Source: Penelope pileata (lineage: Eukaryota; Chordata; Aves; Galliformes; Cracidae). Taken from it: 64,000 nt of DNA. The notes under the pieces were generated by a model. It searched no databases, had not been told where the DNA came from, and saw only the letters and a program-made list of their open reading frames with translations. The position numbers and the translations under genes are program-made. Each line of letters starts with the position of its first letter. The stretch's first letter is position 1. Where the stretch lies: positions 1,511,657 to 1,575,656 of the forward strand of contig WBMW01001268.1 in NCBI GenBank assembly GCA_013396635.1. Direction: 5' to 3'. This document shows positions 1-13,156 of the stretch, in pieces.

Positions 1-442
1 ATAGCAAACTGAACCAGATTTGACATTTAATGATTGGTAATTGGAGCAATTGCTACTTCTTCCTTGGTGGCTGATATAGAACTCAGAGAAGCCCATAATT
101 AGTTTCATGCTCTTATCTACTGTAAGGATCCCTGCTGCTTTGTGTTGGGCTTGCTATCCTTAAATAGTGCCAGAATACTGGAATACTCATGTTTAAAAAT
201 AAAGGAAAAAATCCCAGACTTCATTTAAAAATAACTAAAAGGAATTTAAAAGAGGTTATAAAGAGTTTTCAAGTGTTTGAAACAGCCATTTAGAATGATG
301 TAATAGTTTCTCAAAAGGCAATTCAAAAATTACCTTTGCCTGAAATGAAGCAGTATGTGCAGACACAGCACTTGTTGAAACATCTGGTCATGGGGCGAAG
401 ATGCAGGAATCATTCATTGGTCCTCACTCTTTCTTTCCACAG
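1..442 (+). other. TTC7B: End of the antepenultimate-to-penultimate TTC7B intron
   Basis: This AT-rich noncoding sequence ends in a pyrimidine-rich tract and a CAG acceptor (AG at 441-442) directly before the penultimate TTC7B exon. The intron is phase 1, because the exon starts with the last two bases of an alanine codon. I see no repeat or other gene in this piece. The intron's 5' end lies outside the window. Confidence 0.8.
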
Positions 443-645
443 CTGAAGTCTACATAGGAATTGGGAAGCCTGCTGAGGCCACCGCGTGCACCCAGGAAGC
501 AGCTAATCTCTTCCCGATGTCACACTATGTGCTCTACATGAGAGGTCAGGTGGCCGAACTTCGTGGAAATATTGATGAAGCCAAACGTTGGTATGAAGAG
601 GCCTTATCTATTAGTCCTACTCATGTGAAAAGCATGCAGAGACTG
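443..645 (+). CDS. TTC7B: TTC7B penultimate coding exon (TPR repeats)
   Basis: This 203-nt internal exon encodes about 67 residues. It starts in phase 1 (the first two bases complete an Ala codon, then EVYIGIGKPAEA...) and ends in phase 0 after ...KSMQRL, followed by the donor GTAAGT at 646. The peptide holds the end of one tetratricopeptide repeat and a full one (about YVLYMRGQVAELRG through YEEALSISP). Its last helix (VKSMQRL) begins a repeat completed by the next exon. TTC7 proteins are alpha-solenoid scaffolds that, with EFR3 and FAM126/hyccin, hold phosphatidylinositol 4-kinase alpha at the plasma membrane. The match to vertebrate TTC7 is recognised from family knowledge. The B paralogue is favoured because the joined C terminus ends IIPRVL, whereas I recall IIPREL for TTC7A. 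By comparison with the human protein of about 843 residues this is roughly residues 703-770. An open frame runs on past 645 to 705, but only as intron read-through. Confidence 0.93.
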
Positions 646-789
646 GTAAGTCCTGAGTCCATGTTAACAGAGCCTTTTGTTGCCACTCATGATGTTGGAT
701 TGTGAAACCTCAAAGATCTTGGTGCGGCTACCACATAGCTTGAGTTTCAGGTCTAATTTGGATCTATATTGTTATTAGCAAAATACATA

Positions 790-1302
790 GGTTGCTCTGA
801 AAGTAACACCTCCTGTTGATTTCTGTGGAAACTACAATAGCTACAAAGAGCACATGAGCGCTATTTGATAGAGCAAGTTTTCAGCCACTAAATGCTGTTC
901 ACCACCATTAGCTGTGCATTTTTGCCAGCAACAAGCAAGAGCCTGCATGCCACACTCATAACAATCTGCACCAGCAGAGGTGCCTCACTGTCACCACTGC
1001 TGAAACACCACCACTGCCTCGCTGTGCTTACAGCCACTGTTTGCTCTCCAGAAACACTTGGCAAGTGTCAATGAACATCAATGGGTGCCATTTTTTCTGC
1101 ATGGAAGGATTCAATTTCACACTGTTGTTTCAGATGCTATTTGGTTAGACTGCTCCTCTGCTGCTATCTGTTGCACGGCAACCAAATGGAACAAAATACT
1201 GGCAATAAGGTTCAACCTCTGCTGCCATACCACCAACATCTGCCTCTGATATTGTGGGCCAACAGAATAACATGGGAGGCGTGGCTTTCAAAGCAGCTCT
1301 CG
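790..1302 (-). mobile_element. Mariner-type nonautonomous element (MITE), copy 1
   Basis: This 513-bp element is flanked by TA on both sides (788-789 and 1303-1304), the target duplication of Tc1/mariner transposons. Its ends are imperfect inverted repeats of about 26 bp: it begins GGTTGCTCTGAAAGTAACAC and the reverse complement of its end reads GAGCTGCTTTGAAAGCCACG. It is clearly homologous to 34188..34718. On the - strand, decayed transposase coding can still be recognised, including a helix-turn-helix-like stretch (AEKMAPIDVH, then SVSGEQTVAVSTARQW). At about 0.5 kb it is far shorter than an intact mariner of about 1.3 kb, so it is an internally deleted derivative. It resembles chicken Galluhop/Mariner1_GG-type copies, though the family name is from memory. 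Confidence 0.8.
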
Positions 1303-1547
1303 TAGCTTTAAAGCAATGTTTTCTACCTTTATACTCTCTCCTCAGTGTGTTGTGTGTGAAAATGATTTGGAAGCAATGAGCATTTCTGTCCTATCAGGCT
1401 GCTTTATACCTGCAGGGAAGAGAAATTGTTTGCATCTACCTAACATTCAGAGCCATTGGGAAATAAAAGCAGATCGTGTACAGGAGAAGAGTTAGGCACT
1501 GTAGTCTAGAGGAAAGACCTATCATTCTGATAACTGATTCCAGGCTA

Positions 1548-1910
1548 TTTTGCAAATGAAGAAGTCAAATTGCTTCAGATAGGTTCTTTGTGATCCCAGA
1601 CAAAGTATTATAAGCTTTAGCAATGGACATACACAAAGGTTTCACACAATTTTTGACTCACCCAGCTGGTAAAGAAGATCTCCAGGTGCACAGCACTCCT
1701 TTCCAGGAAGCAGCCTAGGCCCGAGAGATGCTCTCCCTTCAGTGGCTGCCTTTATATAAGCCCAGGGTGGCTCTGCCCTGGCTCCACCCCTTCCATCACA
1801 TGGGGAGCACAGGTGCAAACAGTTTACCTGTGTTCCCTGGGCCCATCACACCCCTTCTCCAGGTGCTCAATCACCAGTTCAAGCTCTGACCTAATAGTTC
1901 CCCTACACAG
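1548..1910 (-). repeat. LTR-like dispersed repeat with TATA box, copy 1
   Basis: This segment aligns over about 360 bp with 13157..13515; shared blocks include AAATTGCTTCAGA, GGGGAGCACAGGTGCAAACA and GGTGCTCAATCACCAGTTCA. Read on the - strand it looks like a promoter unit: direct-repeat-rich GC sequence, then CTTATATAAA (1751-1760), then about 90 bp further a consensus-like splice donor GTGAGTC (1655-1661). This suggests a solo LTR of an endogenous retrovirus, but I could not fix TG...CA ends or a target duplication, and I do not recognise the family. Confidence 0.6.
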
Positions 1911-3007
1911 ACTAAAAGTAGAATTCTGCACATTAATTACCTTCATGCTATGTGATTTCTTGGATTTTTGAAGGGTAGAGAATCAGTCTTGTCCTCAAAA
2001 AAACGGGTAGCTTTGATTACAAAGGTGCCTTCCCTGGTATGAATGTATATGTTTGCTTATATAATTTTATACACATGCACACACATTGTTCTTACTACAT
2101 TTCTCTTTCAGTCCACCAAAGTAGAACAGTTTCAGTCAGCATCTCTTGCCCAACATTTTGTTCAGTAGGATAAGCTGGTTTCTGCCTAGCTGCTTATGAA
2201 TTATTCAGAGAAATTTCTCCAGCATCCCCAAGGGGAACATATGAGACAAAAGATCAGATAGGAAGATAGCACAGAGAAAGTTTTTTGTTTCACCTTTTCA
2301 GCATTTCAAGATATTTGAGCCTGCTGACAAATGCTGAGAGGTTAATTTTTCTAAAGAAAGCAGAATCTAAATCAGTCTGCCTAATAAAGCGGTGCAGTGA
2401 AAATGAAGGCTTACGTTTCCTGACTATCGTTTGCTCCTCCTCTGAATCTACCTTTTAATACATTGTCTGTAAACACCCAATGCGGTTCAAAGTAACTGAG
2501 AAATAAGCTGCTAAGTGCCTTGAGAGATGAAAAACGCTGTGCTTTCAGGCTGGATTCTCTTCTTACAGTCTTTTCAGCTTGAGATGGTTACAAGCAGTCA
2601 GGAAGAAATCTAGTCACTTCATTAGATGACTGTCCAGCTCGTTTTAAGCATTCTCTTATTTTAAAAATATTGCTTTTAAAAGCTTTTTCTGTTTCTCTAG
2701 AGCTTTTCTGTATTAAGATATCGTTCTCCATATGTGCTCAGAGATTTATGCTCTTAAATACAAATATTGGAGAGATGTACACTAGTTCATGCTATTCAAT
2801 GTAGGGAGAAGTACCGGAATGTGTGTAGTTCTTATCTTTTGAAAATTTCAAAAATATTTTGAGGAAGACATTTACAGTATTTGCTGTAAGACAAGAACAG
2901 TATTATGGAGGAAGCAGACTCAAACAATAGCTGAAACATTAATTTATAACAACTATTCAGAACGCTAAGATGACAATCGGTTTACGAATAATAGTTCAAT
3001 GGGAAAG

Positions 3008-3022
3008 ATATATATATATATT
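3008..3022. repeat. Short (AT)n microsatellite
   Basis: A run of about seven alternating AT dinucleotides lies in the intron. Confidence 0.85.
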
Positions 3023-5770
3023 TCTGTGATCAATGAGATATTTTAAAATTATTTGATATTGCCTTCTAGTAATGCCTAGAAAGCAAAACAAAATGCTGGT
3101 GTTTCAGCATACCACTTATCTTAGAGCTCAGGTTTATTTAATAAGCTTTATTCATTTTTTGTTTGTGTGGCAAATAGTAGGTATAGATTATAATAACTTT
3201 ATAAAATGCTACAAGAAGGAAATAAGATGCATGAATGATGCAGGAAGAGCTCACATGTAGCTTACGGATCCACATCTACCTCTTCAAGTAACATACTTGA
3301 AATAGTTAAACTTGAAATCTGTTTTTTAAGGCGTTTTTTCTTTTAATTACAACTTTAGAATGAGTGACATATGACACTCAGTTCAATTTGAAGTGAAAAT
3401 TTCCTGATGTTAATGTGGATCTTTGATGTGAGATACTATGTGTAGTAGGCTGGAGAACAACGATGTCTTGTTGGGAATAGGCATGATTTCTCCTTTTGCA
3501 ATCTCCTTTTAATGGTGCATTACTTTGGTTAAGGATGACAAATTAAACTTTGAAGCTTTACTATCTTCCAGTACAAGTTTTTTGACTGCTACTCTGTTTA
3601 GTACTTATTCTTGAACATAGTCCTGGGAAAGCTGCATCATCAACTGACAGCAGGATGTTTTAATTGATATAATCTAATTTCTGGAATATAGCAGGATACT
3701 TGTAGCACAGTATTCTGATTCTGGTTACATCAGCTCAGACATTGATCCTTCTGCAGGGTGCAAGTTAAGTGCTTTGATGCTGGCTGTTTTCTCCATCCCT
3801 CCCAACATGCTGAAAAACTGAGCAATCTGAGTTGCCACCTGAGAGCAATAATGTATGCAGGTTCTCAGAACTGGTCAAAATTTGTCCCATAAATGAAGCC
3901 ATTCACTAGTTTGTTACAGATAGATTTTTATCTTTTTTGTCTTATGATTCACTTAGCTTTTCAACTACTTTTATATCCATTGATAGTATTTCTGAAATTT
4001 GAAAAGCACCGATAACCTTTTTTGAACTTTGACTTCACTCAGGGAGTTTCTTCAGGAGCTAATAATCTATTAAACTACATAAAACCTCTTGAACTGGTGG
4101 AAACGGTAAGATCATCTTACAAAAGAGATCACATTGCTTGTAAAATTAAGTGTCAGTGAGTTAGAAACAAGTGTCTAGGAAAAGAGAGAAATTCTAACTG
4201 GAGTAGGATAAGAATAGAAGGAATAAGGAAAAACAAGAGGAATGAGCAATAGCGTGAAAACTGGAGCAGTTAAGGGTGTGGGAAATTGTTCACCAAGGAA
4301 ACAGTAATGGCAAATGAGAGTATTTGGAAGGAGAGGTTAACTCTTGCTAGTATTTGCCCTGTTAGTGAAATGCCTAAGACAACAACACAAAATGGTGAGA
4401 GTGTGATACTTGTTTAGCCGTGTTCCCTTAAACTCCTTGGGAAATTGGACTGATTGGGCTGGGTTACCTAAGGCATGAGGCATTCTAACAGAAACCCGGC
4501 TGCAGGGGGCAGTGCGCTTGTGTTCTCCCTCCTCTTTCAGTCCCTTCCAAAGTGCATTGCCAATTCTGCATTTCCAATTCAGGCAGTTGAATAACAGCAA
4601 CTAGTTCTTTCAGAGAGAAATGTTGATACAATTCTTTTTAGTTGCTTGTGCCTCTAAATTATTCCTCATACAATTAGTTTATATCCATACATTCATTAAC
4701 TGCATTCTGTTATGCAGTTTTCATTTCAAGATCTACCTTGTTCTCAGATCCAGCATTTTACAATTTGTCATTAACTGAAATTTTCCCCAAGCCTGGGATT
4801 ATGCCAGCTTGCTGTTGGACTAGATCTAACTCTTGCTAGATGTTAAGACTGAAGTAGCAACATGCCAATATCAATTAAGTGTACTTCTCAGAGTGTAGCA
4901 GCAATACACTTGCACAAATGCAGCTTGCTTTCTTGCTTTTAAGGGTTGTAGAATGAGCTCAGGGAAGCAGCACAAAGTTGCATTTCAAAGGTTTGAACTA
5001 CTTAAGTTTGTGTACACAATTTCAGATCACTTCTTATGGAACCCATCAAAATTTCAAGGTTTAATGACAAAACTGAGAAATGATGGCTCACACATCGGTT
5101 GAATGTCACACATACTTGATTGTCACCTGCCTGATTTTGGCCAGAATGAATTTCTTTGAACAACTTTCTCTATTCTCCCAACCCTTTATCATCACCTCCA
5201 GATTTCTGCCTTACTGCTACCTTCCTGCTTTTGTCACTGTTTTCCTCTCTTGTGAAAAAAGAATAAACAGTCTTTTATCTCCAGCAGTCAGAGTGCTGTT
5301 GTGGAAAGTAGCCCTTAACAATGACGTCTGAAAGGTCCTGAAACAGGCCATCATTCAGTAGTGCCTGAAATGGCAATATTTCAAATCATTGTCCAGGAAA
5401 CAAATCTGTGTATTCTCTCTCAGGCTGAAAAAGTCTTAGCTAAATACAGCTTTTACATGAAATCATTTTTCTGGCATCTGTATATCATTACCATCCCAGG
5501 TTTGTTTATTGGTTTTTTTTTTTTTTGAATATTGACTCATTCATCATGGCACTTGCTAGTTAATCCTATTAGTAGCTTAGCTTCTAAGAGCAGAAAACTG
5601 AAACAGAAAGGATGAAGTAACTTATCCAGAATGACTCATGTAGAAATTAGTTTTCAAAAAACATTATCTTAAAGAATTGCATTCTCCACTCTACACTGTT
5701 AGATATCTCTTGAAGTTTTCTGTAATCATGCATAAGTCAGATCTCTTAAGGCTTCTTTCTTTTCTGTTTG

Positions 5771-5929
5771 CCCAGAGAGGCAGTGGAATCCCTCATCCTT
5801 GACAACATTCAAAATCTGGTAGGATGTGCTCCTTGGCAACCCAGCCTGAGTGATCCTGCTTTGAGTACAGGTTTGGATGTGCCATCTCCAGAGGCCACTT
5901 CCTACCTCAGCCATCCTGTGATTCTAGGA
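5771..5929 (+). mobile_element. CR1 LINE 3'-end fragment, sense
   Basis: The sequence follows the avian CR1 3' tail in sense orientation: a block starting CAGAGAGGCAGTGGAATCCC, then CATCCTTGACAACATTCAAAA, a gap resembling the first-strand core, then CTCAGCCATCCTGTGATTCT. It is heavily diverged (the usual block CCCTTCCAACC is CACTTCCTACC) and 5'-truncated, so it cannot encode anything. CR1 elements are non-LTR retrotransposons that usually insert as short 3' fragments. Confidence 0.75.
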
Positions 5930-8697
5930 ATGAAAGCAAGACAAGATTTGCAGATAGAGGAAATAATTTCTCTTTAACAAAATGATGGAAACACTTGTTT
6001 GCAGACAAAAATCTTTTTAACAGTCTTCCTAAAACACAAGGTCTTCCTTAGTTTTACCCGTGGCAAAAAAAAAAACAAAAAAAAACTATGAAACATAAAT
6101 TTTGATTTTTCCATCCTCATTTACATGGTACGTTACTCATCAGCAATTCCAGAAGGTGAAAGATCAGTATCTTTCTCAACACTGTTCAGTCATTTTACAT
6201 GCATATCTAATATACACATGTATACATATATTCTGTGCTAGAAACCTGCCTTCCTAATATCTTGAATACATTTTAGTGCCTTTGCAGTGTAGAAGTGCGG
6301 TGCTGCCTAGCCAGAAGCCATGGAACCTGGCTGTTATCAGTTGGTTGCCATCTCGCAGGCATTGTAAGCACCCTGTAGTTGCATAAAACAGGCCCTTTTT
6401 GTGACAGCTAGCTAGTTGGTAATGATGCCTTCTGGTTCTTGACAGGCTGGTATTTTTATATGCTTCGTTTGACAGTTTAATTTTAGATGCTTGAGCTTTA
6501 GTGATGTGTTTTCGTTTTCGTCATTTTTTTGAAGCACGCAGATACAACTGGCCATTCTTGGAGTAGTGTTGATTTCAAAGCATTGCCAGTCATGCTCTGA
6601 ATTATCTTCTCCTTGTGTAGCCTGTTCGTGTGATATAGTTGTGGAATGTCCATATGAAGATGTCAGTGGCAAAGCAACACAACTAAGAAGCCTCAGCCAG
6701 GAACTTCACAAACTAGGTTTTTGGGTTTCTGGATCTATCCTGATGGTTTTCTCATGGGAAGTTTCAAAGATACCCTAATATTCTACATTAATGCTTCTAT
6801 AGACAAGGATGTGTGTAATATTACAGCTTAATATTAGAACTTAAAATGTTATGACTCTTTACAGTTGGTTACATGAAAGGTACCTCCTTGTCACACAGAA
6901 CTAAGCAGAAATGATGAACATACCAGCAAGCTATTAAAAACATCACAGCATAATGAAAAGTTTACTTTTTCAGGATTTTTTGTGAGTGTTAGGGTAATTC
7001 TTACTGAAGTCTTTCCAGAGTTCTTCCATCTCCTTACACATTACCTTCCAAGAGGCTGATTACCTCGAAGTCATGGCCACTTGGGCTTTGTTGATAACCA
7101 GCGTGATCTTTGCTGTTTCTTCAATGCTTCTTGCTGCATTGCTGACAACACATAAGAGGATAGAGGTGAGAGAAGAACAATAGTTTTTAACTTGTGGAAA
7201 AATACCAGCATGCAAGACTAATTTAATAGAATGAGAATGTCAGTAGTCTCTAGACCCACTAATGCAGAGAATGGCCAGGAGACTTTATGTCAGTAAAGTG
7301 CTAATAGTTGCTTATGGTATTTACGTTTTTCTCATTTAAAGAATAAAACAGAAACAAGTGAAGGTCTGGAAGAATTCAAAAAAGTATGCTATATCCTATT
7401 ATCCTCTATAGCCTGTTACATCCCTTTTCATGGGTGCTTGATTGCACTGTTCGCATGATCTCAGAAATGCGGTTTGTATTCTTTCTGTGTAATTGTTTTT
7501 TGGTATGAGAATTGCTTTGCAAAACACTTTTTAAATTAGGTCATTCTGCTGAAGTATGCGCTGGCCTAATTATGATTATTTTGCTTCCCTGGGCATTTAT
7601 GTGCTTATTGAATATATTAAAGTATTACTTTATGGCTGGAGCTGAGAACTTACACAGCAAGAAGCTCTGTGGCACCTGGTATGTGTGACTGTCTTGCCTG
7701 TAGTCTCTAAGGACTTGTGCTTGTAGGCAACATCTGGCACCTAATAATATAATTTCATATCATTAATAAATACTTTTAAGGTTTTGTTTTGGGAGCAATA
7801 TAGAGGATGTGAAACAGGCTGGAGAGAGCAGCTCTCCCGTTTTAAAAAGAGGATGAAAAGGATTTTATTTTCCTTTTTCCTGAAAAAGATTCTGTTGTAG
7901 AACTCTGCAGGTAAGAATTCATCAACTACACGAAAACATTTGAGACATGAAGTCATTTACCCATGTTGTCTTTTTTTCATGCTACGTAACTTTGCATACT
8001 CATGAAATAGAATTAAATGCTACCACCACCACCAACCAGATTGAGACAAAACATTTGATGTGTATTTTCAAATACTTAGCATAGCTGGTAAATGCATATG
8101 AGCAACTTGCAGCACTGCAGCCAAGTATCAGGGACTTAGCTCTTATAATATTGTGAAGCTGGACAGGAGTTTGCTATAAATTTTGCTGTAAATCTCTTGC
8201 AGTTCTCAGGTGCATTTCTAGTGGACCTTTAGCTTTACATCTGTCTCGGAGTCCCAGCTTGCTTTGGCATAAGCCATAGTCAAGACAAGCTGTTTGTAAG
8301 AGGACCAGAAGTTACCTAATCAATGATGAACTGTTTTTTCTGACTGAGAGCTGTAACTGCTTGTTTGTAAAAATGCTTTGTCTTATCCTCAGACAGAAAC
8401 TGGCCCACCTTAGAACAAAACTAGAGATCTGGAAGCAATTGTCCCTCAGGAAACTTTAACGCTTCCTCTTACCAGTGTTGTCTCAAGCAGCTGCACTGCA
8501 CAGATAAGTTGTCTGCTCTGGTAAAGTTCTCTCTCCAATACACAATCTGAAACAGCCTTTTTGTGTCTCCCTCTCTCCAACCCATCTCATTTTAAATTTT
8601 ATTGGAAGACCTCTTTTCCATTTACTGAAGCTTTACTTCCCTGCTAGTCAGTATTGTATTTATTTAGCAGTCCTGCTCATGCTTCTTACAATTTGCA

Positions 8698-8860
8698 CAG
8701 GGAGGTGGCAGAAGGCCTGTCCCTGGGGACATGCAAGGTCAGGCTGGAGGGGGCTCAGAGCAACCTGATCGAGCTGTAGGTGGGTGTCCCTGTTCATTGC
8801 AGAGGATTTGGACCAGATGATCTCTAAATGTCCCTTCCAACTTAAACAATTCTATGATTT
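8698..8860 (+). mobile_element. CR1 LINE 3'-end fragment, sense
   Basis: A 5'-truncated CR1 in sense orientation starts at CAGGGAGGTGGCAGAAGGC and ends in the typical GTCCCTTCCAAC...CAATTCTATGATTT tail. The blocks GTCCCTGGGGACATGCAAGG and TTTGGACCAGATGATCTC correspond to the conserved 3' untranslated part of CR1. No coding remains. Confidence 0.85.
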
Positions 8861-9311
8861 AAAGAAGAGGTGAGCCTTGCACTTCAGATGGATTCAACCA
8901 ACTCATTATGTACAAACAGCATAATATAGTTTCTCCGAGATTAATTTTCTTTAAACAGACTGCTGTTTCTAGTAGCTAACTGATTTTAGACAGAGATAAA
9001 TAATCGGCCTTTAGGTTTAGTGCCAGGTTATTTTTTTGTCAGGATTTTTTTTTTTGTTTATTTTTTAATCAAAGATGATCAAACTAACAGATAAAACAGT
9101 TCAGTTAGTTTTAACTGTGGGACAATCTGAAGCATGTTTTGTTTGACTCTGAAAACTGTATTCCTTTCTCAGGTTTGATTATTTCTCCATTCATCATATC
9201 AGAGTGTGTATTTGTGATGAGGAGTAATAAGCAGTATGAAGGTTATACTCAACTATTGTTGGTCAGAAAGCTGCCAGCTCCTGATTACTCAGTAGAACAA
9301 AAGTTGCCCAA

Positions 9312-9432
9312 ACACTCCTTGAACTCCAGCAGCCTGGGGCTGTGACCACTGCCCTGGGGGGCCTGTTCCAGTGCTCAACCACCCTCTGGTAAAGAACCTT
9401 TTCCTAACGCTCAACCTGATCCTCCCCTACTT
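9312..9432 (-). mobile_element. CR1 LINE fragment, antisense
   Basis: The block CCTGTTCCAGTGCTCAACCACC...GTAAAGAACCTTTTCCTAA...CTCAACCTGATCCTCCCC is the antisense form of the CR1 ORF2 C terminus and start of the 3' UTR. The terminal GAATCATAG-type tail is absent, so both ends are missing. Confidence 0.75.
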
Positions 9433-12373
9433 CACTGAAAACGGACAATTAGTTCTACAGATTTTTTTTTTTGCCTGCAATTCATCTATGTAATTAAATA
9501 CTCTATCAGGCTAGCACTGTGTCTCATCAGTGGTAAACACACACTGTGCTTTATTCCACTTTCCCCCATCAGGCTACTGCTAACCTTTCCTTCTTTAATA
9601 TTTGTTCTAAGGACTTGCATGTTATTTAAGAAAACTTAAACATTTTTTCTGATGTGCAAATGGTACATCACTTTTTGTGGTAGCAAAGGTGGCTCCACTA
9701 TTAACTTACTAGCCAGTTTTTGATGACTTTTTTGTTATCTTTTCTGTGATAAAGATAATCCAGTTCTCACAATATCTGGATCTCATTCTGTTTTTTGTTG
9801 TATTTTGGCTTTAAAAAAAAATTCCTATCCCTTCCTACCTCACAAGCCAGATGCCTTTTTTAACCTGGTTTTCTGCTGAGCATAAAGGATCTTTTCATGT
9901 TGTTGCTATGAGGTGATGCATCATTAACATCAACAGTAACATTGCAAGCCAGTGTCCTGGTAAACTGGCATTGGTGCTGTGCATTCGGCATTGTGAAAGG
10001 GTGCTCTGAGTTTCAGTTTGTGTTGGCGTAACTGGGTAGTGACTGAAAAGTCAAGTCAACATTGTAGGCACTTATTTGAAAGCATCTGGCCATATTTGAA
10101 ATCTGACCATGTTTAACCTGGATACCAGGCACACCTACATGGGAGGCTCTGTTGTACAGTTCATATGCTTGAGCCTCTTATCTGTGTGCAATAGCACAAG
10201 AATCAACGCTTTCTAAAACTAGATCTTCCCTGAGCGTTATCATCTAAGTTCTCTCCTGCACACTACGTTTCCATGCCACTGTGCCAACAGTTGATTTAAA
10301 TCTTGTTATTTGGTCTCATAGCTGCACTTTCAGTTTCAGCTCTTTATATTTTTAAGCATCTGGGCAAGTTTACAGAAGTAATGTTATACCTGGCCACATT
10401 AAGCAGCTGCAGATAGTACGACAACTAAGGTACTTAACATGGCAGATCATAAGACAATTACTGAAAGCACTTAGACTTTTTTTAAATCTAAGGCCTAGAT
10501 ATCTTAAAAAGGTTACGGTATTTGTATTCATAATACATTAATCACTCAAAGTTGTTAAGTTTCAACTATATCTTGCTCTGAAGTACATAAAGTTTATTCC
10601 CTGTCAAGAAATGGGGAAACTGAAGTACAGAGACTGCAATTTACCTAGCTATAAATGCAATATATGCCTCCTGATTTCTCATTCTGTACATCACATTCGT
10701 AAGACTCATGTTTAATTCTTGGCTTATTCTTTCTAGTGCATTTGAATTCTGAAGAAAATTCTCCCCATCAGGATCTCCACTGTATCAGTCAATCTTGACA
10801 GGGCAGCCCCATCAGCATTCCTGCCAAAAGGAGCCTGAGGGCTGTCGTCTTTGTTTTTTTCCTTGCCAAGTGTCTGGCAGACCTTAGGAGGGCTTTCACT
10901 TACGATATTTAAATTTATTACTCTGCCACAAATGGACCCCCTACTAAAATGTAGATGATCCAAGTGGCTCTACCATTTATCAGTGGATTTTTTTTTTTTT
11001 TAAATAGTTATTGCCTTCGTGTGCAGTTTAAGTGAAGGGACACATGGCAGCTCCTTGATAGCTATTTCAGCTCACACAGTCAAATAAGGCCCTTGTCCCA
11101 AATTCACTGCAGAACTTTTAATGCTTTTAAATAATAAATCAGTCCATTTATCTACATCTCCTGTTCCCCCAGCTGTCCTTTCTGGAAAATTTTGTGAACA
11201 TGTCTTAGATTTGCTCAGTGAATACAATATTCCCCAAATCATTGCTGCTCAGACGGCTGGTGAGGGCAACGGCTGTTTCAACAGCAGTCTTGCAATTGTC
11301 TGTGGCATGAGCAGTTTGATTCATATTTGATCTGGTTTTGAGAGCTCAGTTAAACTTGGCACCATAGGCAATACATGTAAACTTCCACAGATCTTTTGTT
11401 TCTTATCTTACTTTTTTTTTTGGTGGAAAGTTCAAAATTCAAGAAAAAGAAACTTCAAACCAGACATTCTGCTCTGGTCTGTGCTTTGATGCACTCTCCC
11501 ATCTTACAAAGGAGACTCCTACCTGTGTAGGAACAAAGAGCTAAGCCTCGTTTGATGACCTTTGGGAAAAGCTGGAGAATGGTATAGCCCCTAACACAAA
11601 CTGGTGAACACGTAATTGTTGCATATTTGCTCGTGAGTGGGATTCAAAGAACTAATACTATAAATCTCCTTTGAGACTTGTTTGTTCATATATTTCCTAT
11701 TGCATTATGACAGTCTTCAGTAAGACTTCTCAGGCCAGCTGTTTCCTACGGAGCAGTAATACTACATTAGCTTGGCCAAGTGTGACAAACCATAACTGTG
11801 CTTCAGCTCTGTGATTCATGGGAGATAAACTAGAAAGAGCAGTTTAATACCTTGACAATTCTTAGGTTTCTCCAAATAGTTGTAAGTTATTATTGTCCAG
11901 ATGCTGAAATTGAATGCAGTTGTGTGTGTTGTTTTAAAATGCACTTATCAGTGACTCAGGAAACTAGAAATGCTCTGTATATAGCAATACATTATGACTC
12001 CTTCCCACTCATCTCTGATCTGAGTAGTTGACTTGTATTTGAATTTTTCATGCTAATTTGGGAAATCCTGCATTATAGTAGATGCAGGTGAGATGCTTTA
12101 AAGAAGCTGCTTTTCAAGGAATAGCCCTTATACTGCTCTTTGAAGTTGCTTTTAAAGAGCCTTTCTTCCTTAAGAACTGGTTTAGAGCAGAAGGAAAAAG
12201 AATTATTTCCAGAACATAGATATGTTAAAATGAAATGCTTTTACTCAGGATCCACATATCTTCACATAAAGCATTTGATCTGGAAGAAGTCTGCAGCCTT
12301 GCAGAATTGAGGGTTGAATAAAAAGAATGAAGCAAAGCAGTTAATTAGCTAAGCACCTCCTTTGCAGAAGTAC

Positions 12374-12818
12374 AGAATCATAGAATGGCTTGGGTTGGAA
12401 GAGACCTCAATGATCATCAAGCTCTAAACCCCCCTGCCACAGGCAGGGTTACCAACCACTAGGTCAGACTGCCCAGGGCCCATCCAACCTGGCCTTGAAC
12501 ACCTCCAGGAATGGGGCACCCACACCAGTGCCTCACAACTCTCTGCATAAAGAGCTTTCCTGACAAGTAATTTGGATCTTCCCTCCTTTAGTTTTAAAGT
12601 ATTCTTCTTGCCCTTTCACTATCTCCCTGCATAGGAAGTAGATTTCCCTCCCATTTATAATCTCCCTTTGAATACTGGAAGGCTGCAATGAGGTCTCCCT
12701 GCAGCCTTCTCTTCTCCAGGCTGAAGAAGCCCAGCTCCTTCCACCCGTCCTCACAGGGGAGGTGCTCCAGCCCTCTGAGCATCTTCGTGGCCCTCCTCTT
12801 GGCCCTCTCCAGAAGCTT
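12374..12818 (-). mobile_element. CR1 LINE 3' end with ORF2 remnant, antisense
   Basis: This 445-bp CR1 is inserted antisense to TTC7B. Its 3' tail starts at CAGAATCATAGAATGGCTTG on the + strand. The - strand still reads a CR1 reverse-transcriptase C-terminal region (LLERAKRRATKMLRGLEHL, later ELGFFSLEKRRLQGDLIAAF) in an open frame extending into unique flanking sequence (12594-12938). The element is 5'-truncated. The downstream half of the ORF is out of frame, so it is a dead copy. Confidence 0.92.
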
Positions 12819-13156
12819 GACACGTATGCCAACAAGTATGAAAACACTAAGATTGTCCATACTGGTAAAGCCAAACCCTGTAAGCAAAGAACGCTGCCTA
12901 AAGCATTTCAGCAATGTAGCATGGCTTAGTAGGCCCATTAAGGTGTAAACACTTGAATATTTCTTTTTCTCCCCAAAAGCTTTGAATTATTAGTATATAA
13001 TACAAAGAAAAACCCTAACATTTTGAAGTCAAAGTTCTTAAACACTTCCTTATTTATAACTTCTTATGAAGTTCCTCAAATGTTTCTTGTACAGATGTAT
13101 CTGAAATTAACATTTCAGCTCAGCAGTTCTCCAGGCAGCATCTCATTGATTGATGT

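Noticed and set aside
4790..4850. Short CR1-like phrase (TTGGACTAGATCTAACTC)
   Set aside because: Only about 20 bases resemble the CR1 3' region, with no tail or body; too short to call.
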